Shown here: piece by piece, positions 1 through 8,041 of the stretch | Layout of the letters: each line of letters starts with the position of its first letter | How positions within the stretch are numbered: position 1 is the first letter of the stretch | Assembly (NCBI GenBank): GCA_030607735.1 | Contig: JAUWJK010000002.1 | Location: forward strand, 1 to 39,449 | Source: Candidatus Bathyarchaeota archaeon | GTDB taxonomy: Archaea > Thermoproteota > Bathyarchaeia > Bathyarchaeales > Bathycorpusculaceae | DNA: 39,449 nt | Direction: 5' to 3' | Translations under genes and position numbers: made by a program | The notes under the pieces: model-generated | Told to the model about the DNA's origin: nothing | Databases searched by the model: none | Seen by the model: only the letters and a program-made list of their open reading frames with translations

Positions 1-2
1 AA

Positions 3-353
3 CTTAAAGAAATTACGGTTGTTAGTGGAGATAAAGTAACACCTACTGCTTCTGTACGATTAAGGCTCAATAAAAAAGAGGTCTGTGGAGCAGCTTTTGG
101 AGTGGGCCCAGTTGATGCTGCAATAAACGCTGTAAAAGCAGCAATAATTGAAACGGAACATATCCATCTAGAAAAATACCATGTAAAAGCAATTACTGGT
201 GGAACTGATGCGATGGTAGAAGTAGTAGTTACTATGCGCAAAGGTAATCGAAAAGTAACGGCTATGGGTGTTCGTGGAGATATTGTAATGGCAAGCATTG
301 AAGCAGTAATTAGTGGAATTAATGTACTAACAACTTTTTACAACTCAGAATAA
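3..353 (+). CDS. LeuA/CimA-family synthase, 3' end only (C-terminal regulatory domain)
   Basis: The reading frame is open from the first complete codon, so this is the last 116 residues of a gene that begins outside the window. It holds the C-terminal LeuA dimer (allosteric) domain seen in 2-isopropylmalate, citramalate and homocitrate synthases: TVVSGDKVTPTASVRL, then FGVGPVDAAINAV, then AITGGTDAMVEVVV, ending in DIVMASIEAVISGIN. The catalytic TIM barrel is not visible, so the substrate cannot be read. From memory, the TVVSG and GGTDA wording resembles methanogen citramalate synthase (MJ1392), which would supply the isoleucine branch. A complete paralogue lies at 5697-7220. With ilvBN following, a branched-chain role is likely, but homocitrate synthase for the LysW pathway cannot be excluded. 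Confidence 0.85.
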   Translation, partial: LKEITVVSGDKVTPTASVRLRLNKKEVCGAAFGVGPVDAAINAVKAAIIETEHIHLEKYHVKAITGGTDAMVEVVVTMRKGNRKVTAMGVRGDIVMASIEAVISGINVLTTFYNSE

Positions 354-566
354 AAAATTCAAAAACCACAAACTTTTTAAAGTGATGAGGCAAGATGAAT
401 ACGAAACGTGAGATTTTAAGGAGATATTATAATGAGGGATCGTATTCTCAACCATGTACGTTTTCTTTGAATCATCTAACCAGAGAGTTATTTCACTTAT
501 AGAATTCACTACTATGTCCAGAAAATCTTTTTACAATAATATTTTGGAGAACAAGAGGAAATAAAA
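354..566 (+). promoter_or_regulatory. Leader region of ilvB with inverted repeat and mini-ORF
   Basis: This 213-nt gap separates the first LeuA-family gene from ilvB. It has a TATA-like TTTTTAAA at about 374-381. An exact 8-bp inverted repeat, GAATACGA (397-404) and TCGTATTC (440-447), encloses a strong SD (AAGGAGAT, 419-426) and the ATG of a 12-codon ORF. A second possible pairing is AAACGT (404-409) with ACGTTT (457-462), which cannot form together with the first as a simple nested hairpin. A second AT-rich box lies around 528-543. The ilvB SD is AGAGGA, about 8 nt before its ATG. Regulatory use is inference. Confidence 0.4.
432..470 (+). CDS. Candidate 12-codon leader peptide before ilvB
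   Basis: An ATG preceded 5 nt upstream by AAGGAGAT opens a 12-residue frame, MRDRILNHVRFL, ending in TGA. The SD is as good as those of the real genes nearby (GGAGGT for leuC, GGAGGAG for leuB). Four of twelve residues are Ile, Leu or Val, which would suit a branched-chain leader peptide, but the sample is tiny. Ribosome-mediated attenuation of this kind is not well established in archaea. An overlapping 35-codon frame (395-502) is an alternative reading. Treat as a candidate only. Confidence 0.25.
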   Translation: MRDRILNHVRFL

Positions 567-2270
567 ATGACTGAAATGTCCGGTGCTAAAGCATTAATAA
601 AATCCCTTGAAAAACAAAAAGTAGATGTAATCTTCGGCATACTCGGAGGAGCTGTACTTCCAATATATGATCATTTCTTAAATTCGGAAATAAGACATAT
701 CCTATGTCGACACGAACAAGGCGCTGCTCATGCAGCTGAAGGATATGCTAGAGCCAGTGGAAAACCTGGCGTATGTTTAGCCACTTCAGGACCAGGAGCT
801 ACAAACTTGGTAACAGGGATTGCAAATGCGTATATGGATTCTGCACCTATTATTGCACTAACAGGTCAAGTTCCAACAACAAGTGCAAACACAACCTATA
901 TGATAGGAAGGGATTCTTTTCAAGAAGCAGACATAGTTGGAATAACATCTCCAATAACAAAATACAATTTTCAGCTAAAGACAGCTGCTGAAATTCCTGA
1001 AACCGTAAAAAACGCGTTCTATATTGCTACAACAGGCAGACCGGGTCCAGTTCTTATTGATATACCAAAAAACCTTCAAACCGAAATTGCAGAAATGGAT
1101 TTTTCAGACAAAATAGGAATAAAAGGGTATAAACCTAGATCAAAACCTCATCCTTTACAAATAAAAAAAGCAGTAAAACTTCTAATGAAAGCTGAAAAAC
1201 CAGTTATACTTTCTGGAGGAGGAGTAATAATAAGTAATGCAGCGAATGAACTTCTCAAAACTGCCGAGGCACTAATTGCACCAGTCGCAACTTCATTTAT
1301 GGGTAAGGGATCTTTCCCTGAAAATCATCCGCTTTCAATCGGCTGTATTGGAATGCATGGAAATCCAGTGGCGAACAAATTATTGTGTGAAGCTGATGTC
1401 GTGTTAGCTGTTGGAACAAGATTCTCGGATAGAGCAACTGGGACATTAGATACGTTTTGTTCATCTGCCAAAAAAATACATATTGATATTGACGCTGCAG
1501 AAATTGGAAAAAACATTGAGGTGGATATACCCATTGTAGCAGATGCAAAAAAAACGCTCAGAGAAATTAACAATAGGATATTAAAACAGGGAAAAAACAG
1601 GGAAGACACTCCATGGAAAATTCGTGTGAAAGAAACAAAACAGCAACTTAATCAACCTCCCAACAAAAATGATAAGAGTTTAAACCCAAAGTCTTTGCTG
1701 TTTGAACTAAGAAAAATACTGCCAAATGATACAATTGTCACAACAGAAGTTGGCCAAAATCAAATGTGGTCAGCACTATATTTTAATGCTTTAAAACCAA
1801 GAACTTTCATAAGTTCGGGTGGATTGGGAACAATGGGTTTTGGTTTCCCTGCAGCTATAGGAGCTAAAGTCGCTTGTCCAAACAAACCAGTGGTGGATAT
1901 AGCTGGGGATGGAAGTTTTAGAATGACAGAACAAGAGCTCGCAACATCAGTTACAGAAGATATTCCAGTAATTGTCATAGTTTTGAACAATTCAGTGTTA
2001 GGTATGGTAGCTCAATGGCAAAGATTATTTTTTAAGAAAAGATATTCTGCAATAAAATTAGGAAATAGCCCCGATTTTGTTAAACTAGCTGAGGCTTATG
2101 GGGCACAAGGTCTAAGAGCCGAATCGTTAAAGGAGTTCTCAGAAGCAGTTAAAAAAGCTCTAAAAAGTGATGTTACAACAGTTATTGACATACCTATATC
2201 ATCAGAAGAAGATGTTACACCAATGGTTCCGCCAGGATGTGGAATAAATGCGCAGGTAGGTAAGTATTAA
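567..2270 (+). CDS. ilvB: Acetolactate synthase, large (catalytic) subunit
   Basis: Acetohydroxyacid synthase joins two pyruvates to acetolactate (valine, leucine) or pyruvate plus 2-oxobutyrate to acetohydroxybutyrate (isoleucine), using thiamine diphosphate; it acts in the cytosol. The 567-residue length is normal for the family. The N-terminal pyrimidine-binding domain carries the activating glutamate E50 in RHEQGAAHAAEGYAR and the SGPGATN signature. The middle domain starts at about residue 190. The C-terminal domain has the ThDP/Mg motif GDG at 447-449 closing with NN at 474-475. SD AGAGGA stands 8 nt before the ATG. Its TAA overlaps the ATG of ilvN by one base, so the subunits are translationally coupled. 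Confidence 0.97.
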   Translation: MTEMSGAKALIKSLEKQKVDVIFGILGGAVLPIYDHFLNSEIRHILCRHEQGAAHAAEGYARASGKPGVCLATSGPGATNLVTGIANAYMDSAPIIALTGQVPTTSANTTYMIGRDSFQEADIVGITSPITKYNFQLKTAAEIPETVKNAFYIATTGRPGPVLIDIPKNLQTEIAEMDFSDKIGIKGYKPRSKPHPLQIKKAVKLLMKAEKPVILSGGGVIISNAANELLKTAEALIAPVATSFMGKGSFPENHPLSIGCIGMHGNPVANKLLCEADVVLAVGTRFSDRATGTLDTFCSSAKKIHIDIDAAEIGKNIEVDIPIVADAKKTLREINNRILKQGKNREDTPWKIRVKETKQQLNQPPNKNDKSLNPKSLLFELRKILPNDTIVTTEVGQNQMWSALYFNALKPRTFISSGGLGTMGFGFPAAIGAKVACPNKPVVDIAGDGSFRMTEQELATSVTEDIPVIVIVLNNSVLGMVAQWQRLFFKKRYSAIKLGNSPDFVKLAEAYGAQGLRAESLKEFSEAVKKALKSDVTTVIDIPISSEEDVTPMVPPGCGINAQVGKY

Positions 2271-2782
2271 TGGAAACCTCAAATACAAAAGTTATCGCAG
2301 CTATTGTGGAGAACAAACCAGGTGTACTCCAGTGTATTGCTAATATGTTTAGAAGAAGAGGATTTAATATCGAAAGCATTACAGTAGGGCACACCGAGAA
2401 AAAGGGGTTAGCAAGAATGACAATAACCCTAAGCGGCGACGACAAGACTATAGAACAAGTAGTTAAACAAATGAACAAACTTATCGACGTTATAAAAGTT
2501 AATTATTTAGAAAAAGAAAATATCGTAGCTAGAGAATTAGCTCTTGTTAAAGTAAAAGCGCTCGATTCTAAGACTAGATCAGACGCCATTAACTGTGTAG
2601 AAGTTTTCAGAGGTCGAGTGGTCGATGTTTCACCAGAATCTTTAACAATTGAGATAACGGGTACTTCCCATAAGATAGATGCATTTCTAAACTTGATGAG
2701 ATCATATGGAATAATGGAGTTAGCAAGAACAGGCTTAACAGCACTCTCTAGAGGAGCTAAATCTATCAGCGTTGACGAATAA
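2270..2782 (+). CDS. ilvN: Acetolactate synthase, small (regulatory) subunit
   Basis: Regulatory partner of IlvB that stimulates the enzyme and confers valine feedback in the family. Residues about 6-80 form an ACT domain, with the typical opening IVENKPGVLQCIANMFRRRG and then GFNIESITVG. The rest, about 90-165, is the C-terminal small-subunit domain with FRGRVVDVSPESLTIEITG and ARTGLTALSRG. The length of 170 residues matches archaeal IlvN (also called IlvH). The start is fixed by the one-base overlap with the ilvB stop. About 107 nt follow before leuC. Confidence 0.96.
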   Translation: METSNTKVIAAIVENKPGVLQCIANMFRRRGFNIESITVGHTEKKGLARMTITLSGDDKTIEQVVKQMNKLIDVIKVNYLEKENIVARELALVKVKALDSKTRSDAINCVEVFRGRVVDVSPESLTIEITGTSHKIDAFLNLMRSYGIMELARTGLTALSRGAKSISVDE

Positions 2783-2808
2783 AAACGCTGAACTAAGTGG
2801 AAAACCTT

Positions 2809-2884
2809 AACTCTTTGTCAAGCAAAGTTGACCGACATATATCAATCTCATCAAATTGAAATTGAATATCTCAAACGGAGGTAT
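2809..2884 (+). promoter_or_regulatory. Probable leuC promoter, with a hairpin after ilvN
   Basis: The ilvN-leuC gap has a small hairpin, CTTTG-TCAAG-CAAAG (about 2813-2827), that can extend by AAC/GTT across a bulge. It is followed by a TATA-like CATATATCA at about 2836-2845. A start site some 25 nt downstream would leave a short leader containing the leuC SD GGAGGT (about 2877-2882). This suggests that leuCDB can be transcribed apart from ilvBN. Judged by eye only. Confidence 0.35.
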
Positions 2885-2889
2885 GAAAA

Positions 2890-4155
2890 GTGAACATTAC
2901 AGAGAAAATCTTAGCAAAATCAGCTGGCGTGAAAAATGTTTACCCCGGCGACATAATAGATAGTAACGTAGATATCTTAATGATACATGATTTAACAGGC
3001 CCCCTAGCAGTCAAATCTTTTGAGAAAATTGGCATAAAAAAAGTGTGGAATAACCAAAAAATCATAGTTGTATTGGATCATCAAATACCTGCAGAATCAA
3101 TCAAAGCAGCAGAATTGCATAAAACTATGCGAAATTTTGCTAAAAAGCAGAAATTAAAGATTTATGATGTTGGAAAAGGCGGTATTTGTCACCAAGTATT
3201 ACCAGAAAAGGGTCATGTACTTCCCGGGGAAATTATTTTGGGAGCCGATTCTCACACATGTACTTACGGTGCATTTGGAGCATTTGGCACAGGGATAGGT
3301 TCAACTGAAGCAGCCGCAGTTATGGCTACTGGCAAAATCTGGCTAAAAGTACCAGAGTCTATTAAAATAAATGTGAACGGTGAATTCAAAAAATTTGTTA
3401 CACCTAAAGATCTAATATTATTTACTATTGGAAAGTTAGGTGCAGGAGGTGCAATATACAAGAGCATCGAATTCTCAGGTTCAACAATATCCACAATGGG
3501 TATGTCAGGAAGAATGACTGTATGTAATATGGCTGTAGAGATGGGTGCTAAAAATGGAATTATCGAACCAGACAAAACCACTAAAAGATTTTTAGAGGGA
3601 AGGATAAAACAACCTGAAAAAGCTTTTGAACTCTTCAGAAGTGACTCAGATTCTATTTATAAACAGACAGTGGATATCAATGTAACAGATCTAGAGCCAC
3701 AGATTGCCTGTTCACCATCAGTAGATAACATAAAAGTTGTTTCGGAAGTAAATAATATTCAGATTGATCAAGCCTTTATCGGTTCATGCACTAATGGAAG
3801 AATAGAAGATTTACGACTAGCTGCTAAAATCCTAAAAGGCAAAAAAGTAAAAGATAATGTAAGAACTCTAGTGATTCCAGCTTCTCAAGAAGTCTATCTA
3901 CAGGCATTAAAAGAGGGATTAGTAGAAACATTCACAGACTCTGGTGCTTTGGTGTGTGGCGCAACATGTGGACCTTGCTTAGGTGGACATATAGGTTTAC
4001 TCGCTAAAGACGAGGTCTGTGTTAGCACTTCAAATCGTAATTTCATCGGTAGAATGGGCAGCAAAGAAGCGAAAGTGTATCTAGCCTCACCAGCGACAGT
4101 TGCAGCTTCCGCAATAGCAGGCAGAATAATTGATCCACAAAAAGTGGAGATTTAA
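2890..4155 (+). CDS. leuC: 3-isopropylmalate dehydratase / homoaconitase-family large subunit
   Basis: Large [4Fe-4S] subunit of the isomerase that moves the hydroxyl of 2-isopropylmalate; archaeal relatives include methanogen homoaconitase (HacA). At 421 residues it is the short two-subunit archaeal/HacA form. Cluster ligands are visible as C300 (GSCTNGR), C360 and C363 (ATCGPC). The substrate-site stretches GADSHTCTYGAFGAFGTGIG and CVSTSNRNFIGRMGS are also present. The start is GTG with SD GGAGGT seven bases upstream. leuD follows after 4 nt. The large subunit alone does not settle substrate; the small-subunit loop suggests a broad or homoaconitase-like enzyme serving leucine, lysine or both. 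Confidence 0.93.
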   Translation: MNITEKILAKSAGVKNVYPGDIIDSNVDILMIHDLTGPLAVKSFEKIGIKKVWNNQKIIVVLDHQIPAESIKAAELHKTMRNFAKKQKLKIYDVGKGGICHQVLPEKGHVLPGEIILGADSHTCTYGAFGAFGTGIGSTEAAAVMATGKIWLKVPESIKINVNGEFKKFVTPKDLILFTIGKLGAGGAIYKSIEFSGSTISTMGMSGRMTVCNMAVEMGAKNGIIEPDKTTKRFLEGRIKQPEKAFELFRSDSDSIYKQTVDINVTDLEPQIACSPSVDNIKVVSEVNNIQIDQAFIGSCTNGRIEDLRLAAKILKGKKVKDNVRTLVIPASQEVYLQALKEGLVETFTDSGALVCGATCGPCLGGHIGLLAKDEVCVSTSNRNFIGRMGSKEAKVYLASPATVAASAIAGRIIDPQKVEI

Positions 4156-4159
4156 AAAA

Positions 4160-4660
4160 ATGAAAATAAATGGAAAAGCAGTAAAATTCGGAAACAATAT
4201 TGATACAGATGTGATTCTGCCCGGAAAATATTTAGTTCTATTTGAACCTAAAGAGTTAGCAAAACACGCTATGGATGGAATAGATCCACAATTTCCTGAA
4301 AAAGCTAAAAAAGGCATAATTGTAGTTGGTGGCAAAAACTTTGGTTGTGGTTCAAGTAGAGAACAAGCTCCAATTGCCTTAAAATATTCTGGTGTAAAAT
4401 GCGTAATAGCAGATAGTTTTGCAAGAATTTTCTTCCGAAACGCAATAAATATCGGATTACCTTTAATGGAATGTGAAGGCATATCAAAAATAGTCGACAA
4501 TAATGACGATCTTACCATAGATATTAATCATGGAAAAATTTCAAATAATACAAAAGACAAAAATCTTCAAGTAAACAAACTTCCACCATTCATCATCGAG
4601 ATTCTAAATGATGGGGGGTTAATAGAAAACTTACGGAGGAGAATAAACAAAAATGAATGA
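4160..4660 (+). CDS. leuD: 3-isopropylmalate dehydratase / homoaconitase-family small subunit
   Basis: Swivel-domain subunit partnering LeuC. NNIDTDVILPGKYLV (about 12-26), the GGKNFGCGSSREQAP signature and DSFARIFFRNAINIGLP identify the family. The ATG at 4160 is chosen over an upstream in-frame ATG at 4130 because the latter lies inside leuC and GTGGAGAT sits at the right distance before 4160; this gives 166 residues, the usual length. The specificity loop after PGK reads YLVL (24-27). In published work on methanogens, isopropylmalate isomerases carry YLRT and homoaconitase carries YLV-type loops, so homoaconitase or dual activity is possible. The stop overlaps the leuB start by 8 nt. Confidence 0.93.
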   Translation: MKINGKAVKFGNNIDTDVILPGKYLVLFEPKELAKHAMDGIDPQFPEKAKKGIIVVGGKNFGCGSSREQAPIALKYSGVKCVIADSFARIFFRNAINIGLPLMECEGISKIVDNNDDLTIDINHGKISNNTKDKNLQVNKLPPFIIEILNDGGLIENLRRRINKNE

Positions 4661-5690
4661 GTATAAAATATCGGTGATATCCGGGGATGGAATAGGTCCT
4701 GAACTGACTGACGCAACCATGGAAGTCTTGAATTCAGTACAAAAGAAATTTGATATAAAATTAAACATGATTGAAGCAGAAGCAGGAGACATATGCTTAC
4801 AAAAAAGAGGGGTCCCTCTACCTGAGAGCAGTATACAAAAAATCAAAGAATCCCATGCATGTTTAAAGGGTCCTGTTGGAGAAACAGCCGCAGATGTAAT
4901 CGTTAAACTCAGATTAATGTTTGATTTGTATGCTAATCTGAGACCAATTAAAACATATCCTTCAATAATTTCTACTCAGCAGAACATAAACATGATATTC
5001 GTTAGGGAGAACACAGAAGATGTTTACAAAGGTCAAGAATTTTCAATTGGAAAAGATACTACCGTATGTCTTAGGGTTATTACCAGAAGAAATTGTGAAC
5101 GCATAGCCAAAAAGGCTTTTGAAATAGCTAGAAAAAGAAATAATAAAAACAAAGTTACTGCAATCCATAAAGCTAATGTCATGCGTATAACTGATGGATT
5201 ATTTGCTTCTGTTTGCAGAGAAACAGCAAAACAATACCCGGAAATTAGTTTTAACGAATTGTATGTCGATGCTGCAGCTATGAGATTAATAAAAGAACCA
5301 CAAAAGTTTGATGTACTAGTAACTCCGAATATGTTTGGAGATATCTTGTCTGATGAAGCTGCTCAACTTATAGGAGGATTAGGTATGGCTCCGGGAGCAA
5401 ATCTGGGTGATAGTTTCGCGTTGTTTGAGCCTATTCATGGTTCAGCGCCTAACAGAGCTGGTAAACAAACTGCAAACCCAATTTCGATGATCTTAGCAGC
5501 TAAAATGATGCTAGATTGGTTAGGTGAAAAATATAATGATCAAAACTGCATTAATGCAGCCACAGCAATAGAAAACGGAGTTATTAAGACACTTTGCGAA
5601 GGACCAACTATTCCAGATTTAGGTGGAAAAACCACAACAATAGGAATGGCAAAAGGCATAGCTGATGCCATAACCTTAGAAGTTGGTTAA
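4653..5690 (+). CDS. leuB: 3-isopropylmalate / homoisocitrate dehydrogenase family
   Basis: NAD-dependent oxidative decarboxylase of the isocitrate/isopropylmalate dehydrogenase family, 345 residues. It shows ISGDGIGPELT at the N-terminus, GETAADVIVKLR and DLYANLRPIKTYP in the substrate helix, RENTEDVYKG, HKANVMRITDG, NMFGDILSDEAAQLIGGLGMAPGAN split by the Mg-binding aspartates, and the NAD-binding FEPIHGSAPNRAGK. GETAADVIVKLR fits archaeal LeuB as I remember it, and by eye I see no arginine where Thermus homoisocitrate dehydrogenase has Arg85. Isopropylmalate is thus the first choice, with homoisocitrate as a possible second substrate. The start is ATG with SD GGAGGAG, overlapping leuD by ATGAATGA. 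Confidence 0.92.
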   Translation: MNEYKISVISGDGIGPELTDATMEVLNSVQKKFDIKLNMIEAEAGDICLQKRGVPLPESSIQKIKESHACLKGPVGETAADVIVKLRLMFDLYANLRPIKTYPSIISTQQNINMIFVRENTEDVYKGQEFSIGKDTTVCLRVITRRNCERIAKKAFEIARKRNNKNKVTAIHKANVMRITDGLFASVCRETAKQYPEISFNELYVDAAAMRLIKEPQKFDVLVTPNMFGDILSDEAAQLIGGLGMAPGANLGDSFALFEPIHGSAPNRAGKQTANPISMILAAKMMLDWLGEKYNDQNCINAATAIENGVIKTLCEGPTIPDLGGKTTTIGMAKGIADAITLEVG

Positions 5691-5696
5691 AAAAAT

Positions 5697-7220
5697 ATGA
5701 GTATTAAAAATGTAAAGTATATTCGAATTTTTGACACCACACTACGGGACGGAGAACAAACTCCAGGTGTAACACTCACTGTAGAAGATAAAATTGAGAT
5801 AGCATGCCAACTAAATAATCTTGGAGTAGATGTAATTGAAGCGGGGTCACCCATGTCATCTGATGGTGAAATGAAGGTTGTCAAGGCAATAGCAAAAGAG
5901 GGGCTAAAAAGTGAAGTGTGTGCTCTAGCACGTGCTACAAAGGGAGATATCGATAAAGCAATCGACTGCGATGTTGATTTAATCCACATGTTTATTCCAA
6001 CATCTCCAGTTCAAATGAAGTATGCAGTAAATTTAACTCCCAACCAAGTCCTATCAGCAACTGTAGACATGATTGAATATATAAAAAAACATGGATTAAA
6101 ATGTGAATTTTCTCCTATGGACGCTACAAGATCTGAAATGCCATTTCTAAAGCAGGTGTGTCAAGCTGCAGAGAAATCAGGCGCAGACATAATTAACATT
6201 CCAGACACAGTGGGTATAATGATACCTAAGAATATGAGTAATTTTATTCAAGAAATTAAATCAACAATTAAAGTTCCAATTAGTGTACATTGCCATGATG
6301 ATTTTGGTATGGCAGTAGCAAATTCGTTAGCAGCTGTTGAAACAGGAGCTTCCCAAGTTCATTGTACAATTAATGGTCTGGGAGAAAGAGCGGGAAACGC
6401 CTCCTTAGAAGAAATAGTTATGGCACTTCATATGCTTTACAAAATTAAAACTGGTATCAACTCAAAATTGCTCTATAGCACCTCTAGAATTGTTTCTACA
6501 TTAACAGGTTTATTTGTTCAAGCCAATAAAGCAATTGTCGGAGAGAATGCGTTTGCGCATGAGTCAGGAATTCACACACGCGGTGTTACAGTTAAACCTT
6601 TGACATTTGAACCTATCAAACCTGAACTAGTAGGCCGAAAAAGAAAACTAGTTGCAGGAAAATTAGCTGGAACAAGTGGAATAAAAACAGAACTAGAAGA
6701 AATCGGAATAAAACCAACTGAAAATCAACTTAAAGAAATTGTAAAAAGGATCAAAGATTTAGGTGACAAAGGAAAAATGGTAACAGACGCAGATCTACTA
6801 GCCATTACTTCAGCAGTAATTGGAGAAGTGATTGCTGAAGAAAAGATTGTTGATCTTTGTGATTTAGCAGTTATGACAGGTATTAAAGTTATACCAACAG
6901 CCTCTGTAAGGCTAGTCTTAGATGGAATCGAGTATAAGGCAGCTGAAACAGGTGTAGGTCCTGTCGATGCCGTATTAAAAGCTATCCAGAAACTAACTCG
7001 AAATCTTGTCAAAATAAGTTTAAATGAATATCGATTGGAAGCAATAACAGGTGGATCAAACGCAGTTGCTGAAGTTGTTATAAAGGTAGAGGACGATAGA
7101 GGAAACGTAATATCAGCTCGAGCAGCCAGAGAAGATATAGTAATGGCTAGCGTCGAAGCGATGATAAATGGAATAAATAAGTGTTTAATAAAAAATCGAA
7201 AACAGGTAAATAAAAAGTGA
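5697..7220 (+). CDS. LeuA-family synthase (2-isopropylmalate synthase, or citramalate/homocitrate synthase)
   Basis: Complete 507-residue acetyl-CoA-dependent condensing enzyme. The TIM barrel opens with IFDTTLRDGEQTPGV (catalytic R17, metal D18), has the metal-binding HCHDDFGMAVANS (H198, H200) and the signature INGLGERAGNASLEEIVMAL. A linker with GENAFAHESGIHTRG follows, then a C-terminal regulatory domain from about 385 (ETGVGPVDAVLKAI, AITGGSNAVAEVVI). Position after leuCDB favours 2-isopropylmalate synthase. Oddly, the stretch that normally reads S-x-E-D-A-T-R is SPMDATR, with Met141 at the Glu position, so specificity or activity may differ. It starts 6 nt after leuB and its TGA overlaps the pheA GTG. 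Confidence 0.9.
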   Translation: MSIKNVKYIRIFDTTLRDGEQTPGVTLTVEDKIEIACQLNNLGVDVIEAGSPMSSDGEMKVVKAIAKEGLKSEVCALARATKGDIDKAIDCDVDLIHMFIPTSPVQMKYAVNLTPNQVLSATVDMIEYIKKHGLKCEFSPMDATRSEMPFLKQVCQAAEKSGADIINIPDTVGIMIPKNMSNFIQEIKSTIKVPISVHCHDDFGMAVANSLAAVETGASQVHCTINGLGERAGNASLEEIVMALHMLYKIKTGINSKLLYSTSRIVSTLTGLFVQANKAIVGENAFAHESGIHTRGVTVKPLTFEPIKPELVGRKRKLVAGKLAGTSGIKTELEEIGIKPTENQLKEIVKRIKDLGDKGKMVTDADLLAITSAVIGEVIAEEKIVDLCDLAVMTGIKVIPTASVRLVLDGIEYKAAETGVGPVDAVLKAIQKLTRNLVKISLNEYRLEAITGGSNAVAEVVIKVEDDRGNVISARAAREDIVMASVEAMINGINKCLIKNRKQVNKK

Positions 7221-8041
7221 AAATAGCCTTTCAAGGAGAAAGGGGAGCATACAGTGAGAATGCCATTTACACCTTTTTTGGTGAAGATGTACAGGTTGAA
7301 CCACGAAAAGACTTAAGAGAAGTTTTCGAAAGTGTCACCAACCAAGAATCAGAATTTGGAGTTGTACCAATAGAAAACTCTTTGGAAGGAAGTGTAAACC
7401 AGACCTATGATCTTTTTTTAACCCACAATCTAAAGGTTAGAGGAGAAATAATAATTAGAATTTCACATTGCCTAATAGCAAATCCAGGCACTACTATAGA
7501 ATCTGTTAAAACAGTTTATTCTCATTCTCAAGCGCTAGCACAAAGCCGTAAATTTCTTGAAAATTGCAAATTCAACTTAATTCCCACTTATGACACAGCA
7601 GGCAGTGTAAAAATGCTTAAAGAAAAAGCCTTGAAAAATGCAGCAGCCATAGCTAGCGAAAAAGCAGCTAAGATATACGACATGTCCATTCTCGCTAGAG
7701 AAATAGAGGATAATCAGACCAACTACACTCGTTTCTTTGTGATATCCAAAGAAGATTCACCCAAAACAGGAAAAGATAAAACATCAATAATTTTTGCAGC
7801 ATCACATACTCCAGGTTCACTATATTCTACATTAGAAGAGTTTGCGAAAAGAAGATTAAATCTTACAAAAATTGAATCAAGACCAACAAAACAAAAACCA
7901 TGGGAATATAATTTCTACCTGGATTTTGAGGGCCACAGAGTCGAACAAAAGTGCAAAGAGGTTCTTGAAATTTTGGAAAAAACTACAACTTTTCTTAAGA
8001 TTTTGGGATCATACCCGCGAGCAAACCAAACCCCAATTTAG
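7217..8041 (+). CDS. pheA: Prephenate dehydratase
   Basis: Converts prephenate to phenylpyruvate, the committed step to phenylalanine. The 274-residue monofunctional protein has the catalytic periplasmic-binding-like domain (FQGERGAYSENA at the start; IENSLEGSVNQTYDLF; the TRF motif at 171-173). A C-terminal ACT domain from about 190 carries HTPGSLYSTLEEFA and the phenylalanine-binding ESRP at 220-223. The GTG start overlaps the previous stop as GTGA. It ends the leftward plus-strand run, and its TAG overlaps the TAA of tyrA on the other strand by four bases. The chorismate mutase and dehydrogenase partners are in the opposing operon. Confidence 0.96.
   Translation: MKIAFQGERGAYSENAIYTFFGEDVQVEPRKDLREVFESVTNQESEFGVVPIENSLEGSVNQTYDLFLTHNLKVRGEIIIRISHCLIANPGTTIESVKTVYSHSQALAQSRKFLENCKFNLIPTYDTAGSVKMLKEKALKNAAAIASEKAAKIYDMSILAREIEDNQTNYTRFFVISKEDSPKTGKDKTSIIFAASHTPGSLYSTLEEFAKRRLNLTKIESRPTKQKPWEYNFYLDFEGHRVEQKCKEVLEILEKTTTFLKILGSYPRANQTPI

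Noticed and set aside
395-502. 35-codon frame in the ilvB leader (ATG preceded by GATGAGG)
   Set aside because: The composition is not informative, it overlaps the better-supported 12-codon frame, and its start may lie upstream of the transcription start. I did not list it as a gene.
4087-4518. 143-codon minus-strand frame across the leuC-leuD junction
   Set aside because: It lies entirely opposite two certain genes and has no recognisable domain.
4653-5690. Calling leuB an isocitrate dehydrogenase
   Set aside because: The substrate helix GETAADVIVKLR and the neighbouring leuC/leuD fit the isopropylmalate/homoisocitrate group better.
6725-7234. 169-codon frame on the minus strand
   Set aside because: It is the antisense shadow of the second LeuA-family gene; the composition is Ser/Ile/Thr-rich without motifs.
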